This document shows positions 10,207-19,071 of a stretch of 64,000 nucleotides of DNA, piece after piece. The stretch is from positions 2,464,930 through 2,528,929 of the forward strand of contig NZ_KZ614146.1 in assembly GCF_002886185.1 (NCBI RefSeq). Reading direction: 5' to 3'. The translations under genes and the position numbers were made by a program. The DNA is from Salipaludibacillus neizhouensis (GTDB lineage Bacteria; Bacillota; Bacilli; Bacillales; Salisediminibacteriaceae). The notes under the pieces are model-generated. The model was not told the DNA's origin and made no database searches. It saw nothing but the letters and a program-made list of their open reading frames with translations. Each line of letters begins with the position of its first letter. Within the stretch, counting starts at the first letter, position 1.

Positions 10207-10782
10207 CTATAAATAAGTATCGTTGACGTTTGAGATCACTTTTGATGGTGTAACAATTTTATTAACCGGAATATCATGACTTTCAACTGGAAGTTTCCCT
10301 TTAATTTGGAAGTCAAAACAAATGGATACTGTATGGAATAAGTAATCTGCTAACATTCGGTCATAATATCCACCACCATGACCAATGCGGTAGCCCCTAT
10401 CATCGAATACAATTCCGGGAACAATCATTAGATCAATATCTTTCATGTCTACATACTCACATTTATGTGGATCAGGTTCTTTTAAACCATAAAAGCTAGT
10501 TTCAAGCTGATTTACATTCTCTAAATAATAAAAGTCTAATTTTTTGTCTTTAGGGGAGCAACGTGGAACAGCTATTTTTTTTCCTTGTTTCCAAGCTTGC
10601 TTAATGAGTGGCATTGTGTCTAATTCGATACCTACTGCTATTGTGACAGCAATAATTTCACTGCTTTTCCAATCCACCAATTGATACAATTGTCTATATA
10701 TTTCGGTCAATTCTTTTGTCCGTATTTCTGGACTATGTAATGAAAGTTCCTTTTTCGTATTCTCTCTTAAGTTTTCTTTCAT
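10207..10782 (-). CDS. yqgN: 5-formyltetrahydrofolate cyclo-ligase
   Basis: Converts 5-formyl-THF to 5,10-methenyl-THF with ATP, recycling the folate by-product. 191 aa. Family signature IGHGGGYYDRML is present, with the upstream DLMIVPGIVFDxRGYR block and basic N-terminal ATP-binding residues. In B. subtilis yqgN lies between gluP and rpmG, matching the order here. Confidence 0.93.
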   Translation of the reverse strand: MKENLRENTKKELSLHSPEIRTKELTEIYRQLYQLVDWKSSEIIAVTIAVGIELDTMPLIKQAWKQGKKIAVPRCSPKDKKLDFYYLENVNQLETSFYGLKEPDPHKCEYVDMKDIDLMIVPGIVFDDRGYRIGHGGGYYDRMLADYLFHTVSICFDFQIKGKLPVESHDIPVNKIVTPSKVISNVNDTYL

Positions 10783-11029
10783 AATAGGATCCGCTCCCTA
10801 GTTAAATAGTCATTTTCATCATCTCATTTTTTATTTAAAAAGTAAAAAATGAAAGAAATAAGTTTAATTTGTAGCTGGAGAATACCACTGGTTTCTTTTT
10901 GAGACATTTATCAAACAGCAAGATGGTTTCACCTTTAGATGTCATTTTGTTTTATAATGCGACATTTTCACCTTTATTTAAGTGTATTATTTAAATTGTC
11001 CTCCCCTTGTATGGAGGGAGGTGAAAACT

Positions 11030-11191
11030 ATGGGCCTTAAGGATTTAGAATTAGCAAGTTTTTCTAAGTATGAACTTGATTGCCTGTTAAATAGCATCAA
11101 GACGTATTTAGCGAAAAATGATGGAAGTGGAAAACGTAATCTGAAAGATCTTTTATTTATGTTAGAAAAAGAAATCAGTAATCGAAACTAA
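11030..11191 (+). CDS. 53-aa hypothetical protein
   Basis: Short, mostly helical protein with heptad-like leucines (DLELASFSKYELDCLLNSIKT...LKDLLFMLEKEI). GGAGGTG lies 7 bases before the ATG at 11030, and a strong terminator starts at the stop codon, so this is a complete single-gene unit. Family not recognised. Confidence 0.65.
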   Translation: MGLKDLELASFSKYELDCLLNSIKTYLAKNDGSGKRNLKDLLFMLEKEISNRN

Positions 11192-11228
11192 TTAAAAAAT
11201 CTTGTTGATAAACAGATTTTTTAATTCT
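11191..11228 (+). terminator. terminator after the 53-aa gene
   Basis: 12-bp perfect stem attaaaaaatct / agattttttaat with an 11-base loop; the U-run is inside the right arm. Confidence 0.8.
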
Positions 11229-11484
11229 TTAGGCATTATTAGGGGAGGACTTTAATATATAAAATAACTGACTTTGACTCGAAACACCTTTTAGTAACTA
11301 ATCACTTCTAGGAAAGTATTGGTTTATCTTTTTAACCTATAACTCAAAGGATCTACTAGGTCTTTTGAATCCTGAATACATAATTACCTAAGGTTAGTAG
11401 CCTTTAAGTCTGCCTCTTTTGCAAGCCATTCTATGGATAATTATATGACGTTATCTAAGCTTCTCTTCATCATATAGAAAGTAA

Positions 11485-11530
11485 AAGAGCGACTATAAAA
11501 CCTCTTGTGGGAGGTTTATAAGTCGCTCTT
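11485..11530 (-). terminator. rpmG terminator
   Basis: Long stem (aagagcgact...cctc / gaggtttataagtcgctctt) on the minus strand followed by TTTTACTTTC, 11 bases after the rpmG stop. The stretch 11229-11484 between the two terminators shows no ORF or RNA motif that I can recognise. Confidence 0.85.
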
Positions 11531-11540
11531 CCAATACTTA

Positions 11541-11690
11541 TTACTTTGTTTCACGGTGAATCGTGTGACGCTGCAATCTAGGGCTGTATTTTTTGAATTC
11601 CATACGGTCCGGGTTTGTACGTTTATTTTTTGTCGTAATATAATTACGGTCGCCTGTCTCAGTGCAAGCTAAAGTTACTTGTACGCGCAT
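11541..11690 (-). CDS. rpmG: 50S ribosomal protein L33, zinc-independent type
   Basis: Structural protein of the large ribosomal subunit, 49 aa, too short for most ORF callers. Translation begins [20 protein letters not shown] and ends [16 protein letters not shown] precedes the ATG by 7 bases. The zinc form of L33 has two CxxC pairs; here only Cys9 remains (CTET and YSPR instead of CxxC), so this is the C-minus form that does not bind zinc. Position after yqgN is conserved in Bacillus. Confidence 0.93.
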   Translation of the reverse strand: MRVQVTLACTETGDRNYITTKNKRTNPDRMEFKKYSPRLQRHTIHRETK

Positions 11691-11884
11691 ATATTTCCCC
11701 TCCAAACTCTATTGTTACTCACACCTTAAAATAATAGCAGATTTTCGCAACAGATTCAAGCTAATAAATTATTTTTTGTGTACTTAAAATATTAGTTCGA
11801 AAATATTGGCTTTATTACTTAAACTTGTTAGTCGGACAATTCTTGAACTTTCTAAGGAAAAACAATGCCACCTGAACCGACAGA

Positions 11885-11930
11885 GCTTTCGCCGCCCCCG
11901 AGCAGCACCTATACAGTACGTGTGTCTTAA
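11885..11930. repeat. degenerate copy of GC-rich intergenic repeat
   Basis: gagctttcgccgcccccgag... through cagcacctatacagtacgt matches the left arm and loop of the palindrome at 36108-36164, but the right arm is absent. It sits in the otherwise featureless 11691-12075 gap between rpmG and the next gene. Confidence 0.55.
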
Positions 11931-12075
11931 AGAGAGCTGTCAGCTCATACTTACCTAAAAACCTCCATAGAAATTAAAGCCTTAACTATTAGAAAATGTA
12001 AATAACGGAATATTCTTTTTTAACAAGTCATAGAATGGTGGTGGCTTCAACCATTAGAAAAACTATTTTTTGTGA

Positions 12076-12672
12076 CTACTTAACCTTGTCCCCTAGTAAT
12101 TGCTTGAATTCCTCGTGAGCAGATTCTAGATCATAAAGCTTTTCTCTCTTCACTGTCCAGTCGTAAAGAGAGACATTTTTATGAGGCTCGATTGTAATAT
12201 CATAAACCATCCCCCAACCATAACTATGCTGGGATATCGGTGCATAAATCGTACTTCGAGATTTATCTTCTAGATATGCCTCCATGTCAATTTCATTCGT
12301 TTGATATTGTGAGGACCCTCCATTTGGACCAATTCCACTAACCAAATAATATTCTTGATCGTCACATACCATTATCGACTCATTATGAGGAGAATAATAA
12401 ACAAACGGGACTGAAACGGAAGATTTCATATGGTATTGAATCATTAACTTTGCATGACAAATATCGCTTTTATCATTATAAATAACCAACTTATGCAACT
12501 GACTTTCTCCCGAGGATATTGGTAAATGAAACCACTTCATTCTTATTCCATTTTCTTCATTCTCTAAAAATTTTAACCCTTGTTGGGGAATAATAGATTG
12601 TTTTATGCCTTGATTTATTGTAAGTACGTATTCGTTATAAAAAGGGGCGAGACCTGATGTTGTTATTTCCAT
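12076..12672 (-). CDS. hypothetical protein
   Basis: 198 aa, no signal peptide or membrane segment, rich in beta-prone sequence and aromatic residues. I do not recognise a family. AAGGAGATG precedes the ATG at 12672 by 7 bases; an alternative ATG at 12693 has the weaker GGAGAAG. It is isolated, transcribed away from the divergent 12872 gene. Confidence 0.6.
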   Translation of the reverse strand: MEITTSGLAPFYNEYVLTINQGIKQSIIPQQGLKFLENEENGIRMKWFHLPISSGESQLHKLVIYNDKSDICHAKLMIQYHMKSSVSVPFVYYSPHNESIMVCDDQEYYLVSGIGPNGGSSQYQTNEIDMEAYLEDKSRSTIYAPISQHSYGWGMVYDITIEPHKNVSLYDWTVKREKLYDLESAHEEFKQLLGDKVK

Positions 12673-12871
12673 TCTGTTCATCTCCTTGTTCATTGTCTTT
12701 CTTCTCCTTCTATCGTACCTAGAATAATTCATTTCAACAAGAAGGTATTTTTGTTATTTTTTGTCACTATTTCTGCAGTATCACTAAAGAATAAATATAA
12801 AGAACCTAGGAACAAATCGTAATTTATGATATAAAATAATAGTAGCATTCTATTCACTAGGAGGAAAAATT

Positions 12872-13213
12872 ATGGAATTAGTTATTATTGCATTATTAGG
12901 TGTGTCCGCTCTCTTATTTATCTTGTCTTTTTTTACTAAAGATCGCTATAAAGTAGTGGAAAAACAGCAAGAAAATATTTCGATTCAATTTATGCAAGAA
13001 ATTTATCAATTAAAAAAGAAAGTAAAAGTTCTAGAAGAGGAATATATGCTTGAAGATGGCAGTAGCTCACCTAATAACAGTTTGAAAGAAAACATGAAGG
13101 TAATTAGCAGAGATGATGTGTTGGCTATGTATGAGGAAGGATACTCGATTGAGGAGATTGCTTCAATGAGTGAATACAACGCGGAGGACATCAAGGATCT
13201 ATTGGAGAATTAA
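12872..13213 (+). CDS. membrane-anchored coiled-coil protein with C-terminal HTH-like segment
   Basis: 113 aa: one N-terminal membrane helix (residues 1-22), a charged coiled-coil (about 30-60), a linker rich in Ser/Asn, and a C-terminal helix-turn-helix-like stretch (VLAMYEEGYSIEEIASMS). The pattern resembles small Bacillus membrane proteins with a degenerate sigma-like HTH; function unknown. AGGAGG lies 8 bases before the ATG. The next gene starts 28 bases downstream, so the two are likely cotranscribed. Confidence 0.7.
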   Translation: MELVIIALLGVSALLFILSFFTKDRYKVVEKQQENISIQFMQEIYQLKKKVKVLEEEYMLEDGSSSPNNSLKENMKVISRDDVLAMYEEGYSIEEIASMSEYNAEDIKDLLEN

Positions 13214-13240
13214 TACATAGGATAGGAAGTGGAAAAGAAT

Positions 13241-13801
13241 ATGGCTTCTAAAGAAAACATACGCGGAGCAGCAGCTGGGTTATTCTTTGCTGGTGTTATT
13301 TTAGCCGGAATAAATTATCTTCAACCTACATCAAGTGAAAGTGAACAAAATTCAAAAACACGTGTAAATGCAAATGATATTACAACTGAAGAGGCATCAT
13401 CTTTTTTGGCAGAAGAAGGTTTTTCAACAATACCAACTGAAGAATATGAGTTGCTCACTGAGCAACAAGACGACCTAACCGAAGAAATTACCTCACTGAC
13501 AAGTCAACTAGAAGAACTCGAGCAATCTCAGGTTAATGAAGAAGAAACTACCCCGGACGAAACAAGTACTGAAGCTTCTGACTCAGAAGTCATTTATAAT
13601 AGTGTACTTTCGATCAGCTCTGGAATGACAACGCAAGAAATAAGCGAACAACTAGTATCTCTTAATATTATTGACGATGCTGAGGAATTTTCTAACGCGA
13701 TATTTGACAGGCAGTTAGAACAACGTCTTCAAATAGGTGAATTTACCCTTGATAGTCAAATGAGTATTAATGAAATTGTCGAAAAAATTACTTCCTCATA
13801 A
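13241..13801 (+). CDS. membrane-anchored protein with YceG/MltG-like N-domain
   Basis: 186 aa: an N-terminal membrane anchor (about residues 9-27), a long acidic Ser/Thr/Glu-rich linker, and a C-terminal domain (about 125-185: SGMTTQEISEQLVSLNIIDD...LQIGEFTLDSQMSINEIVEKI). That domain is the LysM-like part of the MltG/YceG endolytic transglycosylase, but the catalytic domain is absent. It may bind or position at peptidoglycan; this is inference. ATG 13241 is preferred over the GTG at 13229 because of GGAAGTGG upstream. Confidence 0.7.
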   Translation: MASKENIRGAAAGLFFAGVILAGINYLQPTSSESEQNSKTRVNANDITTEEASSFLAEEGFSTIPTEEYELLTEQQDDLTEEITSLTSQLEELEQSQVNEEETTPDETSTEASDSEVIYNSVLSISSGMTTQEISEQLVSLNIIDDAEEFSNAIFDRQLEQRLQIGEFTLDSQMSINEIVEKITSS

Positions 13802-13863
13802 ATTAGACTGTTTCTTATAAATCGATGTTTTAATTCGAATTTCACGAAATTGTTCTAAATAAA

Positions 13864-13909
13864 AACAGGCGTATGATCAAGGATAATTCCCCCTTGTCAT
13901 ACGCCTGTT
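13864..13909. terminator. bidirectional terminator between convergent genes
   Basis: 18-19-bp stem aacaggcgtatgatcaagg / ccttgtcatacgcctgtt, with A-run on the left and T's on the right; it separates the MltG-like gene and pbpA. Confidence 0.85.
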
Positions 13910-13936
13910 CCCTTTATAAGTTAGTCTTCATTGTTA

Positions 13937-15982
13937 TCAATTACTAAGGTCATTGTCAATCTCATCAACCTCTTCCGCGTTATCAGGAGCATTAGGTCCT
14001 TCACGATACTCTTGAAGCTCAAAATAAGCTCCTAACGCACCTTCTGCAATACGATTGGCTACACCACTGGTATCAATATTAGCCGTACCAGGTACGACCA
14101 CTGAGATAGCAACTTCCGGATTATCATATGGCGCATATCCAACAAACGTTTGGTTATTTGCCTCTATCCCTTCAACAAACACCTGTGCTGTTCCTGTCTT
14201 ACCTGCAACAGTCTCCCCTACGTCACCAAAATAGGATCTTGCTGTCCCTTTAGGACCATTCACAACACGATTAAAACCTTCTTGTATTCTATCTAAATAG
14301 GTTGGATTAGAATCGAGATAGTTTAGAATATTTGGTTTAATTTGCTGCGAAAGAGCTCCCATCTCATTTAAATCCGAGTTAGGCTCACGAATTTCTTTGA
14401 CTACTCTTGGTGCAATTCTAACTCCATCATTCGCAATTGTCGACACATATTGTGCTAGCTGCATAGTGGTATACGTGTCGAACTGTCCAAATGACAAGAA
14501 CAATAACTGACTTGGGAGATCATATCCACCATTAATTCCTTTAAATTCATTTGGCAGATCAATACCTGTTTCAACCCCCAGACCAAATTGCTGGTAATAT
14601 GATCGAAGGGTATCAAAACCATGATAATAACTGCCCCAGTTTGTTCCTGAGACACCTGGCGTGTAATCTACGAGCCTCATAGCTACATAAGTCATATATA
14701 TGTTTGATGAACGTTCTAAGGCTGTGCGTTCATCTACGTAACCTAATGTACTCACAGAACTAATATCCTGTGACCCCGGTAATTGAAGCGGGCGATCATA
14801 AATCCCTACTCCCGGTTGCATAACTCCCGAATCTAGACCTGCAAAAACTGTTGCACCTTTTATAGACGAGCCGACAACATAAGCTGAGGTAAAAGTTCCA
14901 ATGTCATTGTTTAGACCTGTCATAGAGAGCACATCTCCTGTATTCGGGTCCATCATGACGACATATGCCTCTTCATCATCAATAAAGTTACTGGCACTGC
15001 TGTTAATTTCATCTTCAATAACATCTTGAACACGTTGATGCAGTTCCAGATCAAGCGTCAGGACAAGATCATTCCCTCTACTTCCAAGGCTCTCTTCCGG
15101 ATTACTGAGGATATTACCATCCTGATCAATTGAGTTTTCAAGTTCCCCTTTTCTCCCTTTGAGAACAGACTCATACTGCGCTTCTAAATAACTTCTTCCG
15201 ACTTCTTCGTTTCGTTCATACCCTTGGGATAGAAATATATCAATTTCATCTCTCGGTATCGAACCTACACTACCTATAATTCCTCGTAATTCATTTCCAT
15301 ACATGTACTTTCTCGCTGAATCACGAATAATGTCTACTCCTGGCAACTGGTCCATATGTTCCATTATTTTAGCACTTTCTTCATATCCGATTCCACGATC
15401 AACTTTATGAGGCAAATTATTATACCCTGAATTAAACTCACGCCAAATTAGAAAAACTTCCAAATCATTGTCTGTCAGCTGAGAAAGTTCTTCTTCCGTA
15501 ATATTATCTAGTCGCTGTAAATGTGCTTCTGAATCAGAAAGATCCATTTCTTCAGCTTCTTTTATCGAAAGTTTTCCCAAGTATTCCTCTTCGTTTAAAA
15601 TTGACCAAAATTCTTTCCGGTCCCGTTCAAACTTATCTCCTAACTCTTCTACTTCATCACTCATAGAGATAAATTCACTGAGTTTCGTTGCTGTCTCTAT
15701 CATTTCAGTTTGTGAAGTATTTCTGTTTGTGTATGTCACAGTAAATTGTAATTCATTATCAACTAAGAGATTTCCATACCGGTCATATATTAATCCACGA
15801 GGGGCTTCGACAGGTTGACTTACATTAACCGTACTTTCGAGCTGTTCTTGGTAAGATTCCCCCTGCACAATTTGTACAACACCCAGTCTTAATATCAATG
15901 CAGAGAAAAGCATGAATACAACAAAGAACAACAAATTGAGTCGAATTGATAAATGTGGTTTTGTTAATTTTTTTTCACTCAT
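13937..15982 (-). CDS. pbpA: penicillin-binding protein 2 (elongation transpeptidase)
   Basis: Class B transpeptidase that cross-links peptidoglycan during rod elongation; membrane-anchored, acting outside the cell. 681 aa. One N-terminal membrane helix (15-38), a dimerisation/pedestal region starting with APRGLIYDRxG, then the penicillin-binding domain with SSIK (Ser372-Lys375), SSN (425-427) and KTGTA (595-599). The C-terminus is an acidic tail rich in Asp and Glu. Its location after the MFS gene yqgE matches pbpA (PBP2A) of B. subtilis. The 6S RNA gene occupies the upstream gap and its terminator ends about 60 bases before the pbpA start. Confidence 0.93.
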   Translation of the reverse strand: MSEKKLTKPHLSIRLNLLFFVVFMLFSALILRLGVVQIVQGESYQEQLESTVNVSQPVEAPRGLIYDRYGNLLVDNELQFTVTYTNRNTSQTEMIETATKLSEFISMSDEVEELGDKFERDRKEFWSILNEEEYLGKLSIKEAEEMDLSDSEAHLQRLDNITEEELSQLTDNDLEVFLIWREFNSGYNNLPHKVDRGIGYEESAKIMEHMDQLPGVDIIRDSARKYMYGNELRGIIGSVGSIPRDEIDIFLSQGYERNEEVGRSYLEAQYESVLKGRKGELENSIDQDGNILSNPEESLGSRGNDLVLTLDLELHQRVQDVIEDEINSSASNFIDDEEAYVVMMDPNTGDVLSMTGLNNDIGTFTSAYVVGSSIKGATVFAGLDSGVMQPGVGIYDRPLQLPGSQDISSVSTLGYVDERTALERSSNIYMTYVAMRLVDYTPGVSGTNWGSYYHGFDTLRSYYQQFGLGVETGIDLPNEFKGINGGYDLPSQLLFLSFGQFDTYTTMQLAQYVSTIANDGVRIAPRVVKEIREPNSDLNEMGALSQQIKPNILNYLDSNPTYLDRIQEGFNRVVNGPKGTARSYFGDVGETVAGKTGTAQVFVEGIEANNQTFVGYAPYDNPEVAISVVVPGTANIDTSGVANRIAEGALGAYFELQEYREGPNAPDNAEEVDEIDNDLSN

Positions 15983-16034
15983 AGCGGAAACCCTTTCTGT
16001 CCTTCTGAAATAAAAAGTATGAATATTAAGAAAA

Positions 16035-16275
16035 CATTTAGAATAGACACCCTATTTCATAAGGTGTCTATAAGACGACGTTGCCCGCATATGCGGTTAT
16101 CTTCCAGGTTTCACGAACCCGCCAATGACAGGTGGGTGCTTGCAAAAATATCTTCAGCTTCCTTTCATTTTCAATAAGGCATGCTGTTAACATTTTAATA
16201 TAAAGCTCCCAAAGTGAATAAATGTTCGGCTCGAATTATACTTGAAGTTCACCAACAAAGCAGGCATCTTTATTT
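16035..16275 (-). ncRNA. ssrS: 6S RNA (SsrS)
   Basis: Regulatory RNA that mimics an open promoter and traps sigma-A RNA polymerase. On the minus strand, the order of conserved blocks agrees with 6S RNA: GAGCCGAACATTT on the 5' side of the central bubble, GGGAGC, the apical AGCATGCCTT...AAAGGAAGCTG hairpin, then CAAGCACCCACCTG and GGCGGGTTCGTG on the 3' side. E. coli 6S has the matching GAGCCGATATTT, GAGCATGCTC and CACCTTG...GGGTTCAAGG. The ends pair (AAGATG with CGTCTT; GTTG with CAAC). A sigma-A promoter lies upstream and a hairpin (16043-16071) ends the transcript. No protein-coding ORF fits this gap. Identification is by eye, without covariance search. Confidence 0.85.
16043..16071 (-). 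terminator. terminator hairpin of 6S RNA
   Basis: ATAGACACC / GGTGTCTAT stem on the minus strand, followed by a weak T-rich tail (TCTAAATGTTTTC). Read-through into pbpA is possible because the tail is poor. Confidence 0.65.
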
Positions 16276-16281
16276 AAGATT

Positions 16282-16309
16282 ATTATATCACACGATACTC
16301 ACTTTTCAA
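16282..16309 (-). promoter_or_regulatory. sigma-A promoter of the 6S RNA gene
   Basis: TTGAAA (16309-16304), 16-base spacer, TATAAT (16287-16282) with a TGTGA extended -10 upstream. It begins directly after the MFS stop codon and predicts a start near 16275. Confidence 0.75.
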
Positions 16310-16330
16310 TATGAAGCGATTGTCCTGTAT

Positions 16331-17587
16331 TTATCTTTTCTTAAGCGCGCTATAGCTCTCTTTCTTGTTTGACTCTGGTAAAGAAATATCCTTGATAAAC
16401 CAAAAGATAACGAAATGTCCTAGCCCAAGAAAGAGCAAAGCTATCGGTACCCCCTTTTCTTCACCTAAACTTAATATGGCGACAATCAGTATGAGAATAG
16501 AGGCAATTCTTCCGAAATTTAAAAATAATTCACGAACTACAATATATTCTACTCTCATTGTCGCAGCATCACGGCTGCTTCCTATGACATCATATGTTAA
16601 GGAAAGATAAGGAACTAGTAATAATGGATATGCAATGGATGCAAATACCCCGTAAATAATTAAATGTGTAAAATCTGCACCAAATGCGATGATAAAAACT
16701 GCAAAGTATAAAATAGTTCCTCCAATAAGGACCGCATATTTACGTTTGGTTTTCGGCAAAAATCTTCCTACAATAAAATAACAAATAAAGGACAAAAATG
16801 AAGTTATTAAACCATATGTGCCAATAGCTAGTTCACTTCCCGTTGCAATGTACAACCAGACAATGACAACAAAAATAAAACTCCCTTCCCTTAAACCTTG
16901 AAAAAAGTTCGCATGCAGGATATTTTTCCAATGACGATATTCTTTTCGATACGAAAAACCTTCAGCGAGTCGATATTCTCCTTTTGCTGACCTTCTCCCT
17001 AAAAAAAAACTTAAAAATACGGCTACTGAGAAGAGAAAAAGGGATCCTGAGAATATCACTTGATAACCGATTAGGTCTTCCATATATGTAATAACAAAAC
17101 CAGCAAATATCGGGCCTATCATTCCTGCAAAAGAAGTAAGCAAGCCAAGAAATCCGTTGAAAAAGTCTCTTGTTTCAGGTTCCGTAATCTCAAAAGTAAG
17201 TACGTGAAAAGAAAGCCAGTAAAACCCATAGCCAATACCTAAGAGTGCACCTAAGAGGATTAAGTATTTTCCCGCCTGATCACTTAAAATAAGTACCGTC
17301 AAATAAAAACAGGATAGTGATATAACACCTAATCGCAATACGATAATCCGGTCTATTTTCTTTGCCCATCTGCCAGCTAGTATAAATGTTATGGGCTGCA
17401 TAATAACTGCTGATAAATTATAAATAGAAAGTTTAATAAGATCCTCTGATTGTTTCCACAAGAACACATTCACAAAAGTATTTGATAAAGCGATACTTAA
17501 AGCATAAAGCCCTCCAATAACCAAAAGTAATGTAATGTCTTTATTTACTTCTATATCACCAATTAATTTTTGAGTCCATTTTTTCAC
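16331..17587 (-). CDS. yqgE: MFS transporter (YqgE-like)
   Basis: Major facilitator superfamily permease, 418 aa with about 12 membrane helices. Seen are the loop 2-3 motif (GRWAKKIDRIIVLRLG) and LLGIGYGFYWLSFHVLTFEIT in the N-half. Substrate unknown; the N-half pattern is that of Bacillus YqgE, which lies between sodA and pbpA as it does here. Start is GTG at 17587 after AAGGAG; no ATG is better placed. Confidence 0.85.
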   Translation of the reverse strand: MKKWTQKLIGDIEVNKDITLLLVIGGLYALSIALSNTFVNVFLWKQSEDLIKLSIYNLSAVIMQPITFILAGRWAKKIDRIIVLRLGVISLSCFYLTVLILSDQAGKYLILLGALLGIGYGFYWLSFHVLTFEITEPETRDFFNGFLGLLTSFAGMIGPIFAGFVITYMEDLIGYQVIFSGSLFLFSVAVFLSFFLGRRSAKGEYRLAEGFSYRKEYRHWKNILHANFFQGLREGSFIFVVIVWLYIATGSELAIGTYGLITSFLSFICYFIVGRFLPKTKRKYAVLIGGTILYFAVFIIAFGADFTHLIIYGVFASIAYPLLLVPYLSLTYDVIGSSRDAATMRVEYIVVRELFLNFGRIASILILIVAILSLGEEKGVPIALLFLGLGHFVIFWFIKDISLPESNKKESYSALKKR

Positions 17588-17667
17588 ACTACCAACACTC
17601 CTTTCACCAACATCACTTAGTTTGTCACGAAGGTAAAAGGATATTCTTGATTCTGTATGTAGAATTC

Positions 17668-17705
17668 AAAAAAGTGTTCCGAAAGCATAAGCTTTCGAAA
17701 CACTC
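17668..17705 (-). terminator. sodA terminator
   Basis: Minus-strand stem AGTGTTTCGAAAGC / GCTTTCGGAACACT followed by TTTTTTG. Confidence 0.9.
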
Positions 17706-17718
17706 TAATTAAACTTTA

Positions 17719-18327
17719 TTATTTAGCTGCAGAATAGCGCTTAGCTACTTCATCCCAATTAATTACGTTGAAGAATGCATCAACATAATTAGGACGCAGG
17801 TTTTGATACTTTAAGTAATAAGCATGCTCCCAAACGTCTACACCTAAGATTCCAGTCTTGCCTTCCATAATAGGTGTATCTTGGTTTGGTGTGCTTGTTA
17901 CTTCAAGCTTGCCATTATTAACTGCAAGCCAAGCCCAACCTGAACCAAAACGAGTTAAAGCTGCATTTTTGAATTCTTCTTTGAACTTATCAAAGCTGCC
18001 AAAAGTTTCTGTAATAGCGTCCGCTAATTCACCTGAAGGTGCGCCGCCGCCATTTGGAGACATGATTTCCCAAAAAAGTGTGTGATTAAAGTGTCCGCCA
18101 CCATTGTTTCGAACAGCACCTCGAATACTTTCAGGTAAAGCATCAAGATTAGTAAGTAAGTCTTCTAGGCTTTTTCCTTCAAGATCACTGTGACCTTCAA
18201 GTGCACCATTAAGCTTTGTTACATACGTGTTGTGGTGCTTGCTATGGTGAATTTTCATCGTTTCTTCATCGATGTGTGGTGTTAGTGCGTCATGTGCGTA
18301 TGGTAGTTCTGGTAAAGTAAATCCCAT
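17719..18327 (-). CDS. sodA: superoxide dismutase (Mn/Fe)
   Basis: Dismutates superoxide to hydrogen peroxide and oxygen in the cytoplasm. 202 aa, full length. Metal ligands are visible in [12 protein letters not shown] (first His), [12 protein letters not shown] (second His), and [15 protein letters not shown] (Asp and His). The Gly-rich NNGGGHFNH and QDTPIM motifs suggest manganese rather than iron. AAGGAGGAG precedes the ATG. Monocistronic, with its own terminator. Confidence 0.96.
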   Translation of the reverse strand: MGFTLPELPYAHDALTPHIDEETMKIHHSKHHNTYVTKLNGALEGHSDLEGKSLEDLLTNLDALPESIRGAVRNNGGGHFNHTLFWEIMSPNGGGAPSGELADAITETFGSFDKFKEEFKNAALTRFGSGWAWLAVNNGKLEVTSTPNQDTPIMEGKTGILGVDVWEHAYYLKYQNLRPNYVDAFFNVINWDEVAKRYSAAK

Positions 18328-18616
18328 TCATATCTCCTCCTTATATTTAGTATTGCAGGTATAAATTTTATTGAAAAATAAAAAATCCCCCACAATGATA
18401 AGGCCTTTTCTAATTTTTATTAGAAGAGGACTTCTTATCTTATTTCACATTATCAAATATTCCCTCAGCTTACAAATAATAAACCTTTGTTTTCAGATAA
18501 ATCTACTTAGTCTTTAAATTTAACTACCGTAAAAAAGATTGTGTTTTAGAAGACTCCACGAGAATTTTACAAGGATAAAACAGAAAATAATTTTAACTAG
18601 CACTCAACATACCACT

Positions 18617-18973
18617 CTATACATTTTGAGTTGACTTGCTCCATGACATGAATGACATCCGGGGATTTATCATTTGGTTAGGACTCTTCAATTGAAGCAT
18701 ATTTGCGTTCTTAGAAAAATCAATAATTAGTTTTTCATCATATATCCATTCGACACGCTTTTCAATAGCAACGCGAAAAGGTAATGGTGTAGTTTCTATG
18801 AGTAATTCTCTATCTGTAATGTCTTGTTCCTTTAATTCAACTAATTGACTGACTCCACTTACGACACAGCCACATCCATCTGTTTCATACTGAATAAACA
18901 ACACTTGATCTTCTTGAAGAGATGCTGTTTCGTTAATTACATTTATCGCTTCATTAGTTATAAAAACTTCCAT
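18617..18973 (-). CDS. HesB/IscA-like iron-sulfur biosynthesis protein (YqkB-type)
   Basis: 118-aa protein of the IscA/HesB fold family, similar to B. subtilis YqkB. The GCGC motif in YETDGCGCVVSGVS provides two of the usual three cysteines; the third position is not obvious. May carry or sense Fe-S clusters; function unproven. ATG 18973 follows AAGGGAGTG, and the longer frame to 19045 is rejected because it overlaps the tRNA terminator region and lacks a ribosome binding site. Confidence 0.78.
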   Translation of the reverse strand: MEVFITNEAINVINETASLQEDQVLFIQYETDGCGCVVSGVSQLVELKEQDITDRELLIETTPLPFRVAIEKRVEWIYDEKLIIDFSKNANMLQLKSPNQMINPRMSFMSWSKSTQNV

Positions 18974-19032
18974 TACATTCACTCCCTTACTTTCTTCATT
19001 ATGAAGGAGGAAAAGAAAGAAGACAATTAAAA

Positions 19033-19058
19033 AGCTCACTAGCAATAGCTAGTGAGCT
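19033..19058 (-). terminator. terminator of the tRNA cluster
   Basis: Perfect 11-bp stem agctcactagc / gctagtgagct with a 4-base loop; on the minus strand followed by TTTTTAATT, just after the last tRNA. Confidence 0.9.
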
Positions 19059-19071
19059 GTTAAAGTCAATA

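Noticed and set aside
11691-11760. Zur box upstream of rpmG
   Set aside because: No 7-1-7 inverted repeat resembling the Zur operator could be found by eye.
16035-16275. tmRNA, RNase P RNA or SRP RNA as alternatives to 6S
   Set aside because: Lacks the tmRNA tag and tRNA-like ends, the RNase P GAGGAAAGTCC/ACAGAA blocks, and the SRP GGAAGGAAGCAGCC-type tip in the right context.
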